Shown: positions 1-9,526 of the stretch, piece by piece
Layout of the letters: every line of letters begins with the position of its first letter
Position numbering within the stretch: position 1 is the first letter of the stretch
NCBI GenBank assembly: GCA_039808845.1
Contig: JBDHTS010000031.1
Location: 1-23,967 of the forward strand
Reading direction: 5' to 3'
Length of the DNA stretch: 23,967 bases
Origin: JBDHTS01 sp039808845
Lineage (GTDB): Bacteria; Pseudomonadota; Alphaproteobacteria; Micavibrionales; Micavibrionaceae
The notes under the pieces: model-generated
Databases searched by the model: none
What the model was told of the DNA's origin: nothing
The model's input: only the letters and a program-made list of their open reading frames with translations
Translations under genes and position numbers: made by a program

Positions 1-24
1 CGTTTTAAGATCAAAGAAAAAGAA

Positions 25-756
25 TCACGCCTGCCCGGCAGGCGAACCGGCAAGAACAATTCTTCCCGAACGCCGCCCTGCCCCTGCTGCCGCCGCCGTG
101 CCCGCATAAACCTGTTTCGACGCCTCGATGATGTATACGCCGCAAAGGCCTGAGAAAAAATACCGCCCGAACGCCTCGAACTGATAGGCGGAACGCAGCG
201 CGAAAAACGATCTGAACGGCGGCATGAACAGGGCGCGGTCCGAACGTTCCCTGACGAACAGGCTGCCTTGTAAAAGGTTACGCACCTGGCCCGAGGTGAA
301 CGGCGTCCCATGGCCGAACGGCGTCCAGTCCGCCCGCGCCCACAGCCCCATCCGGTGCGGCACGATCAGCAGCAACCGCCCATTGCTTTTCAGCACGCGC
401 CATGCTTCCTGCAACACTTCTTCGGGATGGTCGGCATGTTCAAGGGCATGCACCATCAGGATACGGTCCACGGATTCGGTTTCCAGCGGCCATTCGGACT
501 CCGCCGACAGCGCCGAACGGGACAGGCCATCCTCCGGCCAGCGATGCACGCCGATCGTATCAGGCATCAGCGCCATGGTCCGCGCGGTTTCCCGTTCGAA
601 GCTTTTCAGAAACGGCACCGCATAACCAAACCCCAGCATCGACAGGCCGTTCGCTTCCGCCCAGAATTGCCGCACATGCCCATCCAGCAGACGCCGCACC
701 AGGCGTCCGGCGCGGCCCTGATAAAACACTTTCATGTCATAAACGCTGTAGGCCAT
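25..756 (-). CDS. class I SAM-dependent methyltransferase (Methyltransf_11-like)
   Basis: A 243-residue protein with a methyltransferase core. The first glycine loop looks like GFGYAVPF (about residues 42-49), a relaxed form of the usual GxGxG. A post-core segment reads RILMVHALEHADHPEEVL (about 98-115), then a strand LLLIVP near 129-134; the EHADHPEEVL-type helix is characteristic of Methyltransf_11 proteins that sit beside glyoxalase or mutT genes in alphaproteobacteria. The substrate cannot be told from sequence. The C-terminus is alanine/glycine-rich and low-complexity. The start lies 7 bases after the mutT stop, so the two genes are very probably cotranscribed from a promoter upstream of mutT. 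Family confident, function unknown. Confidence 0.85.
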   Translation of the reverse strand: MAYSVYDMKVFYQGRAGRLVRRLLDGHVRQFWAEANGLSMLGFGYAVPFLKSFERETARTMALMPDTIGVHRWPEDGLSRSALSAESEWPLETESVDRILMVHALEHADHPEEVLQEAWRVLKSNGRLLLIVPHRMGLWARADWTPFGHGTPFTSGQVRNLLQGSLFVRERSDRALFMPPFRSFFALRSAYQFEAFGRYFFSGLCGVYIIEASKQVYAGTAAAAGAGRRSGRIVLAGSPAGQA

Positions 757-763
757 GCCTTGA

Positions 764-1234
764 CTATAAAGCCTGTTGCAACTGCGCGACCAGCGGCAAA
801 TCGGCTTCGGGCATCGGCAGGGAGAACATTTCCTGCGGCTTCAGCCATTTGAAAGACTGCCCTTCCCTTGCCTGGGGAATACCTTTCCAGACGCGGCAGA
901 TAAACAGCGGCATCAGAAGATGGAAATCGTCATAGCTGTGCGAAGCGAAGGCCACCGGGGAAAAACAGCAGGGACGGGTCGTGATTCCGGTTTCCTCCTC
1001 CAATTCGCGCATCAGGGCGAACTCAGGGGTTTCGCCTTCATGAACCTTGCCGCCGGGAAACTCCCACAACCCCGCCATCGGCTTGCCCGGCGGACGCTGC
1101 GCCAGAAGCACGCGCTCGTCGGGATCGACCAGGGCGGCAGCGGCAACCAGAACGGTTTTTTTGATCGCACAGGCAGGCGGCGGCAAATCAAGCGCCTCAG
1201 AACAGCCGACAGATTTTTTCGTAAACGTCACCAT
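764..1234 (-). CDS. mutT: MutT-like (d)NTP pyrophosphohydrolase, Nudix family
   Basis: A 156-residue Nudix hydrolase. The complete Nudix box Gx5Ex7REUxEExGU is visible: Gly62, Glu68, then REL at 76-78, EE at 80-81 and Gly83. MutT enzymes hydrolyse oxidised nucleotides such as 8-oxo-dGTP and prevent transversions. The segment LAQRPPGKPMAGLWEFPGGK before the box is the classic MutT substrate-pocket sequence, which favours MutT over other Nudix types. The N-terminal ~25 residues (through about CAIKK) precede the usual MutT start, so the real start may be further in, although no better ATG is seen. First gene of a two-gene minus-strand unit with the methyltransferase; divergent from the antiporter gene. 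Confidence 0.88.
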   Translation of the reverse strand: MVTFTKKSVGCSEALDLPPPACAIKKTVLVAAAALVDPDERVLLAQRPPGKPMAGLWEFPGGKVHEGETPEFALMRELEEETGITTRPCCFSPVAFASHSYDDFHLLMPLFICRVWKGIPQAREGQSFKWLKPQEMFSLPMPEADLPLVAQLQQAL

Positions 1235-1291
1235 TGTCCAGCTTTAGCGCGAACAATGCATGCGCGGAAATACATTTTTTCCTTTTTGCCG

Positions 1292-1297
1292 TATAAT
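1292..1297 (+). promoter_or_regulatory. candidate -10 element for the antiporter gene
   Basis: A perfect TATAAT lies about 80 bases before the antiporter start, in the 144-base divergent gap between mutT and the antiporter. The surroundings are A/T-rich. No convincing -35 box sits 16-18 bases upstream, so this is a moderate call. Confidence 0.35.
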
Positions 1298-1378
1298 TCC
1301 TGCACAGATTTTGAAATCCTCGTTTCCTGTCTTAAGTTACTAGACGAATTATCGATTTCGCATCAGAGAGGATCGACC

Positions 1379-3049
1379 ATGGCCATCCAGCATGATCTGC
1401 CCCTTCTCTCCACCCTTGCGGCCAGTCTCAGTATCGCTTTCGTCGCAGGCATGGTTGCGTCCCGGCTGCGCATCCCGCCTATTGTCGGCTACCTGCTGAC
1501 AGGTATTATTCTCGGCCCGCATTCCCCCGGCTTCGTCGCCGACCTGAAAATCGCCGAAGAGCTCTCGGAGATCGGGATCGTGCTGCTGATGTTCGGCGTC
1601 GGTCTGCATTTCTCGATCCGGGACCTGATGGAAGTTCGCCGCATTGCCGTGCCGGGGGCGGTCGTCCAGATCGCGGCGGCAACAGCGATGGGTGCGGGGC
1701 TGGCCTGGTGGTGGGGATGGCCGATGCTGACAAGCCTGATTTTCGGGCTTGCCTTATCTGTCGCAAGTACAGTCGTGTTGCTTCGCGCACTTGAAGAGCA
1801 TCGCATCCAGCACAGCATGAACGGCCATATCGCCATTGGATGGCTGATCGTCGAGGACCTGTTCATGGTGCTGGCGCTTGTGCTGATCCCCGTCCTCGCG
1901 ACATGGAACGGCGACGGCTCCGCCGGGGACGCCGTTCGGCAGCTGGGCGTGACGGTCGGCAAGATCGGATTGTTCGTCATCGTCATGCTAGCGGCGGGAC
2001 GTCATATCCTGCCACGCATTCTCGAAGCAGTGGTCAGAGCGCGATCGCGCGAACTGTTCACCCTGTGTGTGTTTGCCTCTGCCATCGGCATTGCCTACGG
2101 CGCATCGGCCCTGTTCGGCGTTTCCTTCGCCCTGGGCGCATTTTTCGCCGGAATGATGATCCGTGAATCCGATTTAAATCACGAGGTGGCAGAGCGCGCC
2201 CTGCCGTTCCAGGATGCCTTTGCCGTATTGTTCTTTGTTTCTGTCGGCATGCTGTTTAATCCAGGGATTCTGATGGAAGCGCCGCTTAGCGTCCTGGCCG
2301 TGGTGGCGATCATCATGCTGGGAAAATTCATTGCGGCATTCGGAATCGTGCTGCTGGTTCGCTACCCTCTCCAGACGGCGCTTATCGTGTCCGCGGGGCT
2401 GGCGCAGATCGGGGAGTTCTCGTTTATCCTGATCGCGCTCGGCGTGAATTACGAATTGCTGCCGGAGAAAGGACAGGATCTGATTTTGGCCGGAGCCATT
2501 ATTTCCATAGCTTTAAACCCGCTGATGTTCCATGGGGCAAATAGTTTTTATGCTTTCATTGCGCGAAATCCGCATCTTCGGCGTCATTTCAACCTGAAGA
2601 ACGACGATCTTGCTCACTTGAAAGACGGCCAGAAGGAAATCCTTTCAGACCACGTCGTCGTCGCGGGATATGGCCGTGTCGGCAAGCATGTCTGCAAAAG
2701 CCTGAAGACGGATTCTCGCGCCGTCGTCGTGATCGATAACAACAGGGAACGGATCGGCACTCTGCGTGAAAAAGGCTATATCGCGATTGTCGGCGATGCG
2801 AGCGACCCAGACGTTCTAAAGGAATGCGGTATCGAAACCGCTGCAGCCCTGGCTATCGCCGTCCCCGATTACTTCGAGGCGCAACGCATCCTTCAGGCCG
2901 CCCGATCCCTCCAGCCCGACGTGAAAATCATGGTCCGTGCCCATAATGACGAGGAAATGGATTATTTCAGAAGCCAAAACGTTCATATGGCGAGTACGGG
3001 CGCGCGGGAAATCGGCGAAGCCATGGCCCGCAGCATCAAGACGATATAA
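1379..3049 (+). CDS. ybaL: YbaL/KefB-type cation:proton antiporter (CPA2) with TrkA-N domain
   Basis: A 556-residue inner-membrane protein. The N-terminal ~400 residues form a multi-span Na+/H+ exchanger domain (RIPPIVGYLLTGIILGP near residue 30; LLMFGVGLHFSIRDLM near 70; IGWLIVEDLFMVLALVL near 150). The last ~135 residues are a cytoplasmic Rossmann TrkA-N domain with the nucleotide loop GYGRVG at 430-435 and an acidic strand end VVVIDNN. Length and wording closely match E. coli YbaL (about 558 residues), a K+/H+ antiporter relative of KefB/KefC. The chosen ATG has an AGAGAGG ribosome site about 7 bases upstream. The frame stays open upstream, but that extension looks non-membrane and overlaps mutT, so it is rejected. 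Transcription ends at the hairpin directly after the stop. Confidence 0.92.
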   Translation: MAIQHDLPLLSTLAASLSIAFVAGMVASRLRIPPIVGYLLTGIILGPHSPGFVADLKIAEELSEIGIVLLMFGVGLHFSIRDLMEVRRIAVPGAVVQIAAATAMGAGLAWWWGWPMLTSLIFGLALSVASTVVLLRALEEHRIQHSMNGHIAIGWLIVEDLFMVLALVLIPVLATWNGDGSAGDAVRQLGVTVGKIGLFVIVMLAAGRHILPRILEAVVRARSRELFTLCVFASAIGIAYGASALFGVSFALGAFFAGMMIRESDLNHEVAERALPFQDAFAVLFFVSVGMLFNPGILMEAPLSVLAVVAIIMLGKFIAAFGIVLLVRYPLQTALIVSAGLAQIGEFSFILIALGVNYELLPEKGQDLILAGAIISIALNPLMFHGANSFYAFIARNPHLRRHFNLKNDDLAHLKDGQKEILSDHVVVAGYGRVGKHVCKSLKTDSRAVVVIDNNRERIGTLREKGYIAIVGDASDPDVLKECGIETAAALAIAVPDYFEAQRILQAARSLQPDVKIMVRAHNDEEMDYFRSQNVHMASTGAREIGEAMARSIKTI

Positions 3050-3078
3050 AAAAGCCGCGGATCGCGCCGCGGCTTTTT
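3049..3078. terminator. bidirectional Rho-independent terminator
   Basis: A perfect 12-base inverted repeat AAAAAGCCGCGG (3049-3060) / CCGCGGCTTTTT (3067-3078) with a 6-base loop. A GC-rich core is followed by a T run on both strands, so it can terminate the antiporter gene (plus) and the convergent PPIase gene (minus). Confidence 0.9.
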
Positions 3079-3093
3079 CTGAATTCGAAAAGG

Positions 3094-4008
3094 TCAGTTG
3101 GATTTCGTTTCCTTGACCGGGTCGCCGTTGATATCGAAGGTTTCGATTTTCGATTCCTTCTGCCATTGCTTGATCAGGCCGGTGACGATTTCCTGGCGGA
3201 CCTGGGCTTCGACCTGCGGCTTCACGTCCTCGAATTTCGGGGCGGCCCGCTTGCGGCGGTCTTCCACTTCGATCACATGCCAGCCGAACTGGGTCTTGAC
3301 AGGCGTCTTGGTGTACTGGCCTTTTTTGAGTGCGAAGGCGGCATCCGAGAACTCAGGCACCATTTCGCCCTTGGCGAAATAGCCGAGATCCCCGCCATTC
3401 TGCGCGGCGCTCGGATCCTTCGAATTTTCCTTCACCAGCTTTTCAAACGGCTCTTTCTTATCAAGCTGGACAATGATTTCCTTCGCTTTTTCTTCCGAGT
3501 CCACCAGGATGTGGCGGGCCTTTACTTCCTCGACATCCTTCATGGCCGCGACCGCCTTTTTATAGGAGTCGCGCAGCCTTTTATCGGTCATCTGTGCCTT
3601 GACCTGGCGTTCCAGAAACACGTTGCGCGCGATCTGGGCCTTCGCCTGAGCGACCAGATCCTGCACTTCCTTGTCGTCCGGAATGCCAGCCTTGTCGGCT
3701 TTTTCGGTTACGATCTGGTTCAGGACCATTTGTTCCTGAGCCAGCGGGAAAATATTGGAGGTGGGCATTTCACGGACATTGTCCGGTTGTTGCTTAATGA
3801 ACTCCAGCACGTCACCGCGGTGAATTTCCTTACCATTCACGGTCGCGACGACAGGGTTGGCGTTCGGGTCCTTGATCACAACCGGCTGGGGCGTCTGCGC
3901 AGCGGCTTCGGCAGGTTTCGCGGCGTCGGCGGCGCGCGCAGACGGCACAAGGGCGGCGGACAGAAGCAGCGCGGCAAAGGCGGCCTTGCCAATGATGGTG
4001 AATGTCAT
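3094..4008 (-). CDS. exported parvulin-type peptidyl-prolyl cis-trans isomerase (PpiC/SurA/PrsA-like)
   Basis: A 304-residue periplasmic foldase. The start at 4008 gives a clear Sec signal peptide (IIGKAAFAALLLSAALVPSARA, cleavage after about residue 26); an in-frame upstream ATG at 4053 would put 15 non-signal residues in front. An Ala/Pro-rich linker follows, then a SurA_N-like helical region. The parvulin domain runs from about residue 160 to 255, with KARHILVDSEEKA and the typical NGGDLGYFAKGEMVPEFSDA and GWHVIEVEDRR segments. The C-terminal tail is charged. It catalyses prolyl isomerisation during folding of exported proteins. It diverges from secA, a common alphaproteobacterial arrangement that fits a shared role in export. 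Orthology to one named E. coli protein cannot be decided. Confidence 0.9.
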   Translation of the reverse strand: MTFTIIGKAAFAALLLSAALVPSARAADAAKPAEAAAQTPQPVVIKDPNANPVVATVNGKEIHRGDVLEFIKQQPDNVREMPTSNIFPLAQEQMVLNQIVTEKADKAGIPDDKEVQDLVAQAKAQIARNVFLERQVKAQMTDKRLRDSYKKAVAAMKDVEEVKARHILVDSEEKAKEIIVQLDKKEPFEKLVKENSKDPSAAQNGGDLGYFAKGEMVPEFSDAAFALKKGQYTKTPVKTQFGWHVIEVEDRRKRAAPKFEDVKPQVEAQVRQEIVTGLIKQWQKESKIETFDINGDPVKETKSN

Positions 4009-4139
4009 AGACGGGATTTCCCTAAAATATTGAAACGGCGATCCGGCCCGCATGATTCGGACCGAAATCTTGCATAATCTACGCCTGCATTATGGCGGAA
4101 TAAAGAGTTTTCTAGGCATAATCCCCGCAACGCTTTTAT

Positions 4140-4168
4140 TTGACGCCGGGCCGCTTGCGGCTTATATC
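4140..4168 (+). promoter_or_regulatory. candidate sigma-70-type promoter of secA
   Basis: TTGACG (4140-4145) and TATATC (4163-4168) are separated by exactly 17 bases. This puts the start of transcription near 4175, just before the ribosome site AGAGG (4184-4188) and the secA ATG at 4193. The implied leader is very short, leaving no room for a SecM-like regulatory peptide. Confidence 0.5.
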
Positions 4169-4192
4169 AGACGGGCACATCAAAGAGGTATA

Positions 4193-6931
<2,739 letters not shown>

Positions 6932-7037
6932 GCAGGGCAGCCTCTCCCAAACCCATAAAATAAGTACTGGCATTACCCAGCCGTCATACCGATTGCAGAA
7001 TCCTCTGGCATTGCCCTTTTTTCGAGATTAATACTCT

Positions 7038-7058
7038 TTAAGTCATTGTAAGACTTAA
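7038..7058. repeat. perfect 7-base inverted repeat between secA and the patatin gene
   Basis: TTAAGTC (7038-7044) and GACTTAA (7052-7058) flank a 7-base spacer, followed by TATTTTTG. It lies 107 bases after the secA stop and about 30 bases before the phospholipase start. It could be a weak terminator for secA read-through or an operator for the downstream pair; its A/T-rich stem makes the terminator reading weak. Confidence 0.4.
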
Positions 7059-7089
7059 TATTTTTGTGCAGCGCACAATGGGGATCGCC

Positions 7090-8228
7090 ATGGATTTTTT
7101 ATCATCGGATTTTTCCTCGCAGGGAACGCTTCCAGTCAGGCCAAAAGTGGGGTTGGCGCTCCAGGGAGCAGGCGCCCAAGGCGCGTTTACCTGGGGCGTT
7201 ATTGAAGGACTGCTAGATGAAGGCATCAACATCGGCGCGATTTCCGGTTCCAGTTCAGGGGCTTTTAACGGTGTTCTGGCCGCCAATGGCCTGGCGACAG
7301 GAAACCGCGATCTTGCGCGGGAGACTATGCACGAAGGATGGTGCCACCTTTCAAAAATGGCTTACGGAACCCCTTTCCATGCCACGCTTTACGACTCTTT
7401 CGCGGGAACATGGCCCAATCTTTCAAATCCCTATTACAAGGGATTTGAAAGATTGTCGATCGTCTGCCGTCAAGCGCATGGAATCCTTCAGGACGACATC
7501 CCATGCGGGAAGTGCTGGAAGCCGTTATCGACTTCCAGACAATCAGGGAAAGTTCCCGGTTCGATCTCTTTGTCAGCGCCGTCAACCCGCGTTATGAACG
7601 GCTATGCGTCTTTACCGGAGATATGATCAACATCGATACGGTCTCCGCCTCTTCCAATCTGCCCAAGATGATGCCCCCCGTTTTGATCGACGGCGAGGAA
7701 TACTGGGATGGGGGGTTCATGGAAAACCCAAGCGTGACCCCGCTGTCCCAGAACAGCGACGTCAGCGATATCATCCTTGTGATGGTCACCCCTTCGGAGA
7801 TCGATTCGATTCCCAAAGATCCCGGTGGAATCGAAAAAAGAACGCAGCAAATCCTTTATGCATCAGGGCCATACAAAGACATGGCGTGGCTCGCACGGAT
7901 GAACGATCTGCTGCGCGACGGCAAGGCCGACCCCGATAAAATCGGCGAGCGCATCGTCAATCTCCACCGCATTGTACGTCCTGTTCAAAGCCATCTCGAT
8001 GGAACAAGCTGTGACAATCTCGATATGCGTTTCCTGCAGCAGCAACGCGCGCTTGGCATTGAAACCGCCAGGCAGTGGGTGATGCAACACGGCCTTCATC
8101 TGGGCCAGCGCTCGACATTCGATCCCCGTGATGAACTGAATGGCGTGATACGTCCGCATGGCTTTGTCCACGGCAGTAAACGCTCCTCTATGGCATCAGG
8201 TTGCGCTCCCGCGGCCTTCGCCGCATAA
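7090..8228 (+). pseudogene. patatin-like phospholipase, frameshifted
   Basis: Two adjacent frames together encode one patatin-like acyl hydrolase. The first, from ATG 7090 (GGGGA upstream; in-frame GTG 7066 and ATG 7078 are alternatives), carries the oxyanion loop GAGAQG and the nucleophile elbow GSSSG. Homology to patatin proteins fades after GFERLS at about 7458, and this frame ends at 7626 in unrelated sequence. The second frame resumes the family pattern at 7458 (DRLPSSAWNPSGRHPMREVL), includes the catalytic DGG in YWDGGF, and ends at 8228. One missing base in a G run at 7458 (TCGGATCG read as TCGATCG) explains the break; repaired, the product is about 379 residues, a normal size. The break separates Ser from Asp, so no single frame gives an active enzyme. 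It may be a real mutation or an assembly error. Confidence 0.8.
7416..7455. repeat. perfect 16-base inverted repeat inside the patatin gene
   Basis: CAATCTTTCAAATCCC (7416-7431) and GGGATTTGAAAGATTG (7440-7455) flank an 8-base loop. The right arm ends three bases before the inferred frameshift. In frame the arms encode NLSNP and KGFERL, and the second matches the expected family pattern, so the hairpin is coding sequence, not an obvious insertion. Confidence 0.85.
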
Positions 8229-8235
8229 TTCTTGC

Positions 8236-9114
8236 ATGGATCGCATAACGGAACACTCTTATCTCACCCTGAATTCTTCGGGATTCAGCCGTGTCGTTTA
8301 TAGCGCGTGGGGCCCGGAGAATGGGCCACCTGTCATCTGCATACATGGGCTGACCGGCAACGGCCATGATTTCAACTGGCTCGGCCCTGCGTTAGCCCAG
8401 GACGGATATCACGTTATCAGCGTCGATATGCCGGGCCGTGGCCGCAGCGACTATCTGAGTAATGCTGACGATTATTGCTACGCTCAATATGTTCAGGATC
8501 TTTGCGCATTGATGGCCCATCTCGGCATCAATGAACCGAAGAGCGTGGACTGGATCGGCATTTCCATGGGCGGCCTTCTGGGCATCCGCCTGGCCGGCAT
8601 GCCTGGAAGTCCCATTCGCCGCCTTGTTCTGGACGATATCGGCCCTTCTGTTCCTCAGGCCGATCTGGATATGATCAACGGGCATATCATGCAAAGTTAT
8701 TTCTTTGACTCGCTAAAAGATCTTGAACGGTCATTGCGCATTGGCCGGGGCCCTTCCATAGGGCCTATGACCGATGAACAATGGAATGCACTCGCTATAA
8801 ACAATGCACGGCAAGAAAATGGAAAATTTACGTACACCTATGATCCGCGCATCGCCGACGTCTTTGTGAAGGAGCCCATCGGCGAACTGGATTTATGGCC
8901 TCTGTGGGATACCATCGACTGCCCCGTTCTGGTTCTGCGAGGCGAAAATTCTACCCTGTTCCCTCAGTCGATCGCCGATGACATGAAACGGCGCGGTCCT
9001 GGTTCGAAAGGAAAAATGCAGCTGGAGATCATTAAAAGCTGCGGCCATGTGCCCGGCCTGATTGCCGAAGATCAAATCGATCTTGTTACGAATTGGCTTA
9101 GAGAAATAAATTAA
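8236..9114 (+). CDS. alpha/beta-fold hydrolase
   Basis: A 292-residue alpha/beta hydrolase. The oxyanion HG motif is at 37-38 (CIHGLTGNGHDFNWLGPAL), the nucleophile elbow GISMGG has Ser110, and the catalytic His is His271 in CGHVPGL. The acid position is unusual: related hydrolases have RGxxSD, while here RGENST puts Thr240 where Asp is expected; Glu237 is a possible substitute. The chosen ATG is 7 bases after the patatin stop; the frame also extends upstream into the patatin gene, but those 26 residues do not look like the family. The context suggests cotranscription with the phospholipase and a lipid or polyester substrate, which is inference. No signal peptide, so probably cytoplasmic. Confidence 0.88.
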   Translation: MDRITEHSYLTLNSSGFSRVVYSAWGPENGPPVICIHGLTGNGHDFNWLGPALAQDGYHVISVDMPGRGRSDYLSNADDYCYAQYVQDLCALMAHLGINEPKSVDWIGISMGGLLGIRLAGMPGSPIRRLVLDDIGPSVPQADLDMINGHIMQSYFFDSLKDLERSLRIGRGPSIGPMTDEQWNALAINNARQENGKFTYTYDPRIADVFVKEPIGELDLWPLWDTIDCPVLVLRGENSTLFPQSIADDMKRRGPGSKGKMQLEIIKSCGHVPGLIAEDQIDLVTNWLREIN

Positions 9115-9128
9115 AATTAATTTATTTC
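9103..9128. terminator. A/T-only palindrome across two convergent stop codons
   Basis: GAAATAAATTAA (9103-9114) and TTAATTTATTTC (9117-9128) are perfect reverse complements around a central AA. Each arm supplies the last codons and TAA stop of one of the convergent genes (hydrolase plus, OsmC minus). It may act as a weak bidirectional terminator; the stem is almost purely A/T, which makes intrinsic termination uncertain. Confidence 0.45.
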
Positions 9129-9526
9129 CACTTCCACACAATCGGCATCTGCGTATCCGGGTGCAGCGTGTGATGGACGGGGCAGCCGAGGGCGGCGGCT
9201 TTGAGGCCCGTGGCCAGGGGATGGCTTTCAGACAGGGGCATTGCGATGGTCATGTTGACGGCGGCGATGCGGCGCGGGCTGGCGGCCATCACCTTCTCCG
9301 CGCTGCCGCGCATGCCGTCCAGTTCCACGCCGTGACGCCGGGCGTAGATCGCCATCGTCGTCATGATGCAGCTCAGCAAGGAAGTCGCCGTCAGGTCGGT
9401 CGGCGAAAAGCTTTCGGCGTTTCCGCCATTGTCGGCGGGCGCGTCCGTCAACAGCTCCGTTCCCGAAGGCCCATGCACCGCCCGGCACCGCAGGGCTCCC
9501 TGATAATCGACCGTGATCGCGACCAT
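9122..9526 (-). CDS. OsmC/Ohr-family peroxide-reducing protein
   Basis: A 134-residue OsmC-family protein. Both redox cysteines are present: Cys53 in LLSCIMTTM, in the core helix, and Cys115 in ALGCPVHHTL. The FSPTDLTATSLLSC stretch is the family signature. OsmC proteins reduce organic hydroperoxides in the cytoplasm using these two cysteines. The start at 9526 overlaps the stop of the upstream HlyC/CorC gene by one base (TAATG), indicating translational coupling. The frame continues upstream, but that region is the antiparallel-frame interior of the neighbour. Ohr and the wider OsmC/YhfA groups cannot be separated confidently by eye, so no symbol is given. Confidence 0.92.
   Translation of the reverse strand: MVAITVDYQGALRCRAVHGPSGTELLTDAPADNGGNAESFSPTDLTATSLLSCIMTTMAIYARRHGVELDGMRGSAEKVMAASPRRIAAVNMTIAMPLSESHPLATGLKAAALGCPVHHTLHPDTQMPIVWKWK

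Noticed and set aside
776..1378. Upstream extension of the antiporter frame by about 201 residues.
   Set aside because: It overlaps mutT on the other strand, is not membrane-like, and a good ribosome site precedes ATG 1379, which matches the YbaL start.
6962..7020. Imperfect direct repeat CTGGCATTACCC / CTGGCATTGCCC followed by a T run after secA, considered as a terminator or repeat.
   Set aside because: The possible stems are only 3-4 bases, and two imperfect copies are not enough to claim a repeat system.
7416..7455. Programmed ribosomal frameshift in the patatin gene.
   Set aside because: The hairpin lies before, not after, the shift point, and no slippery heptamer is present, so a plain one-base deletion is simpler.
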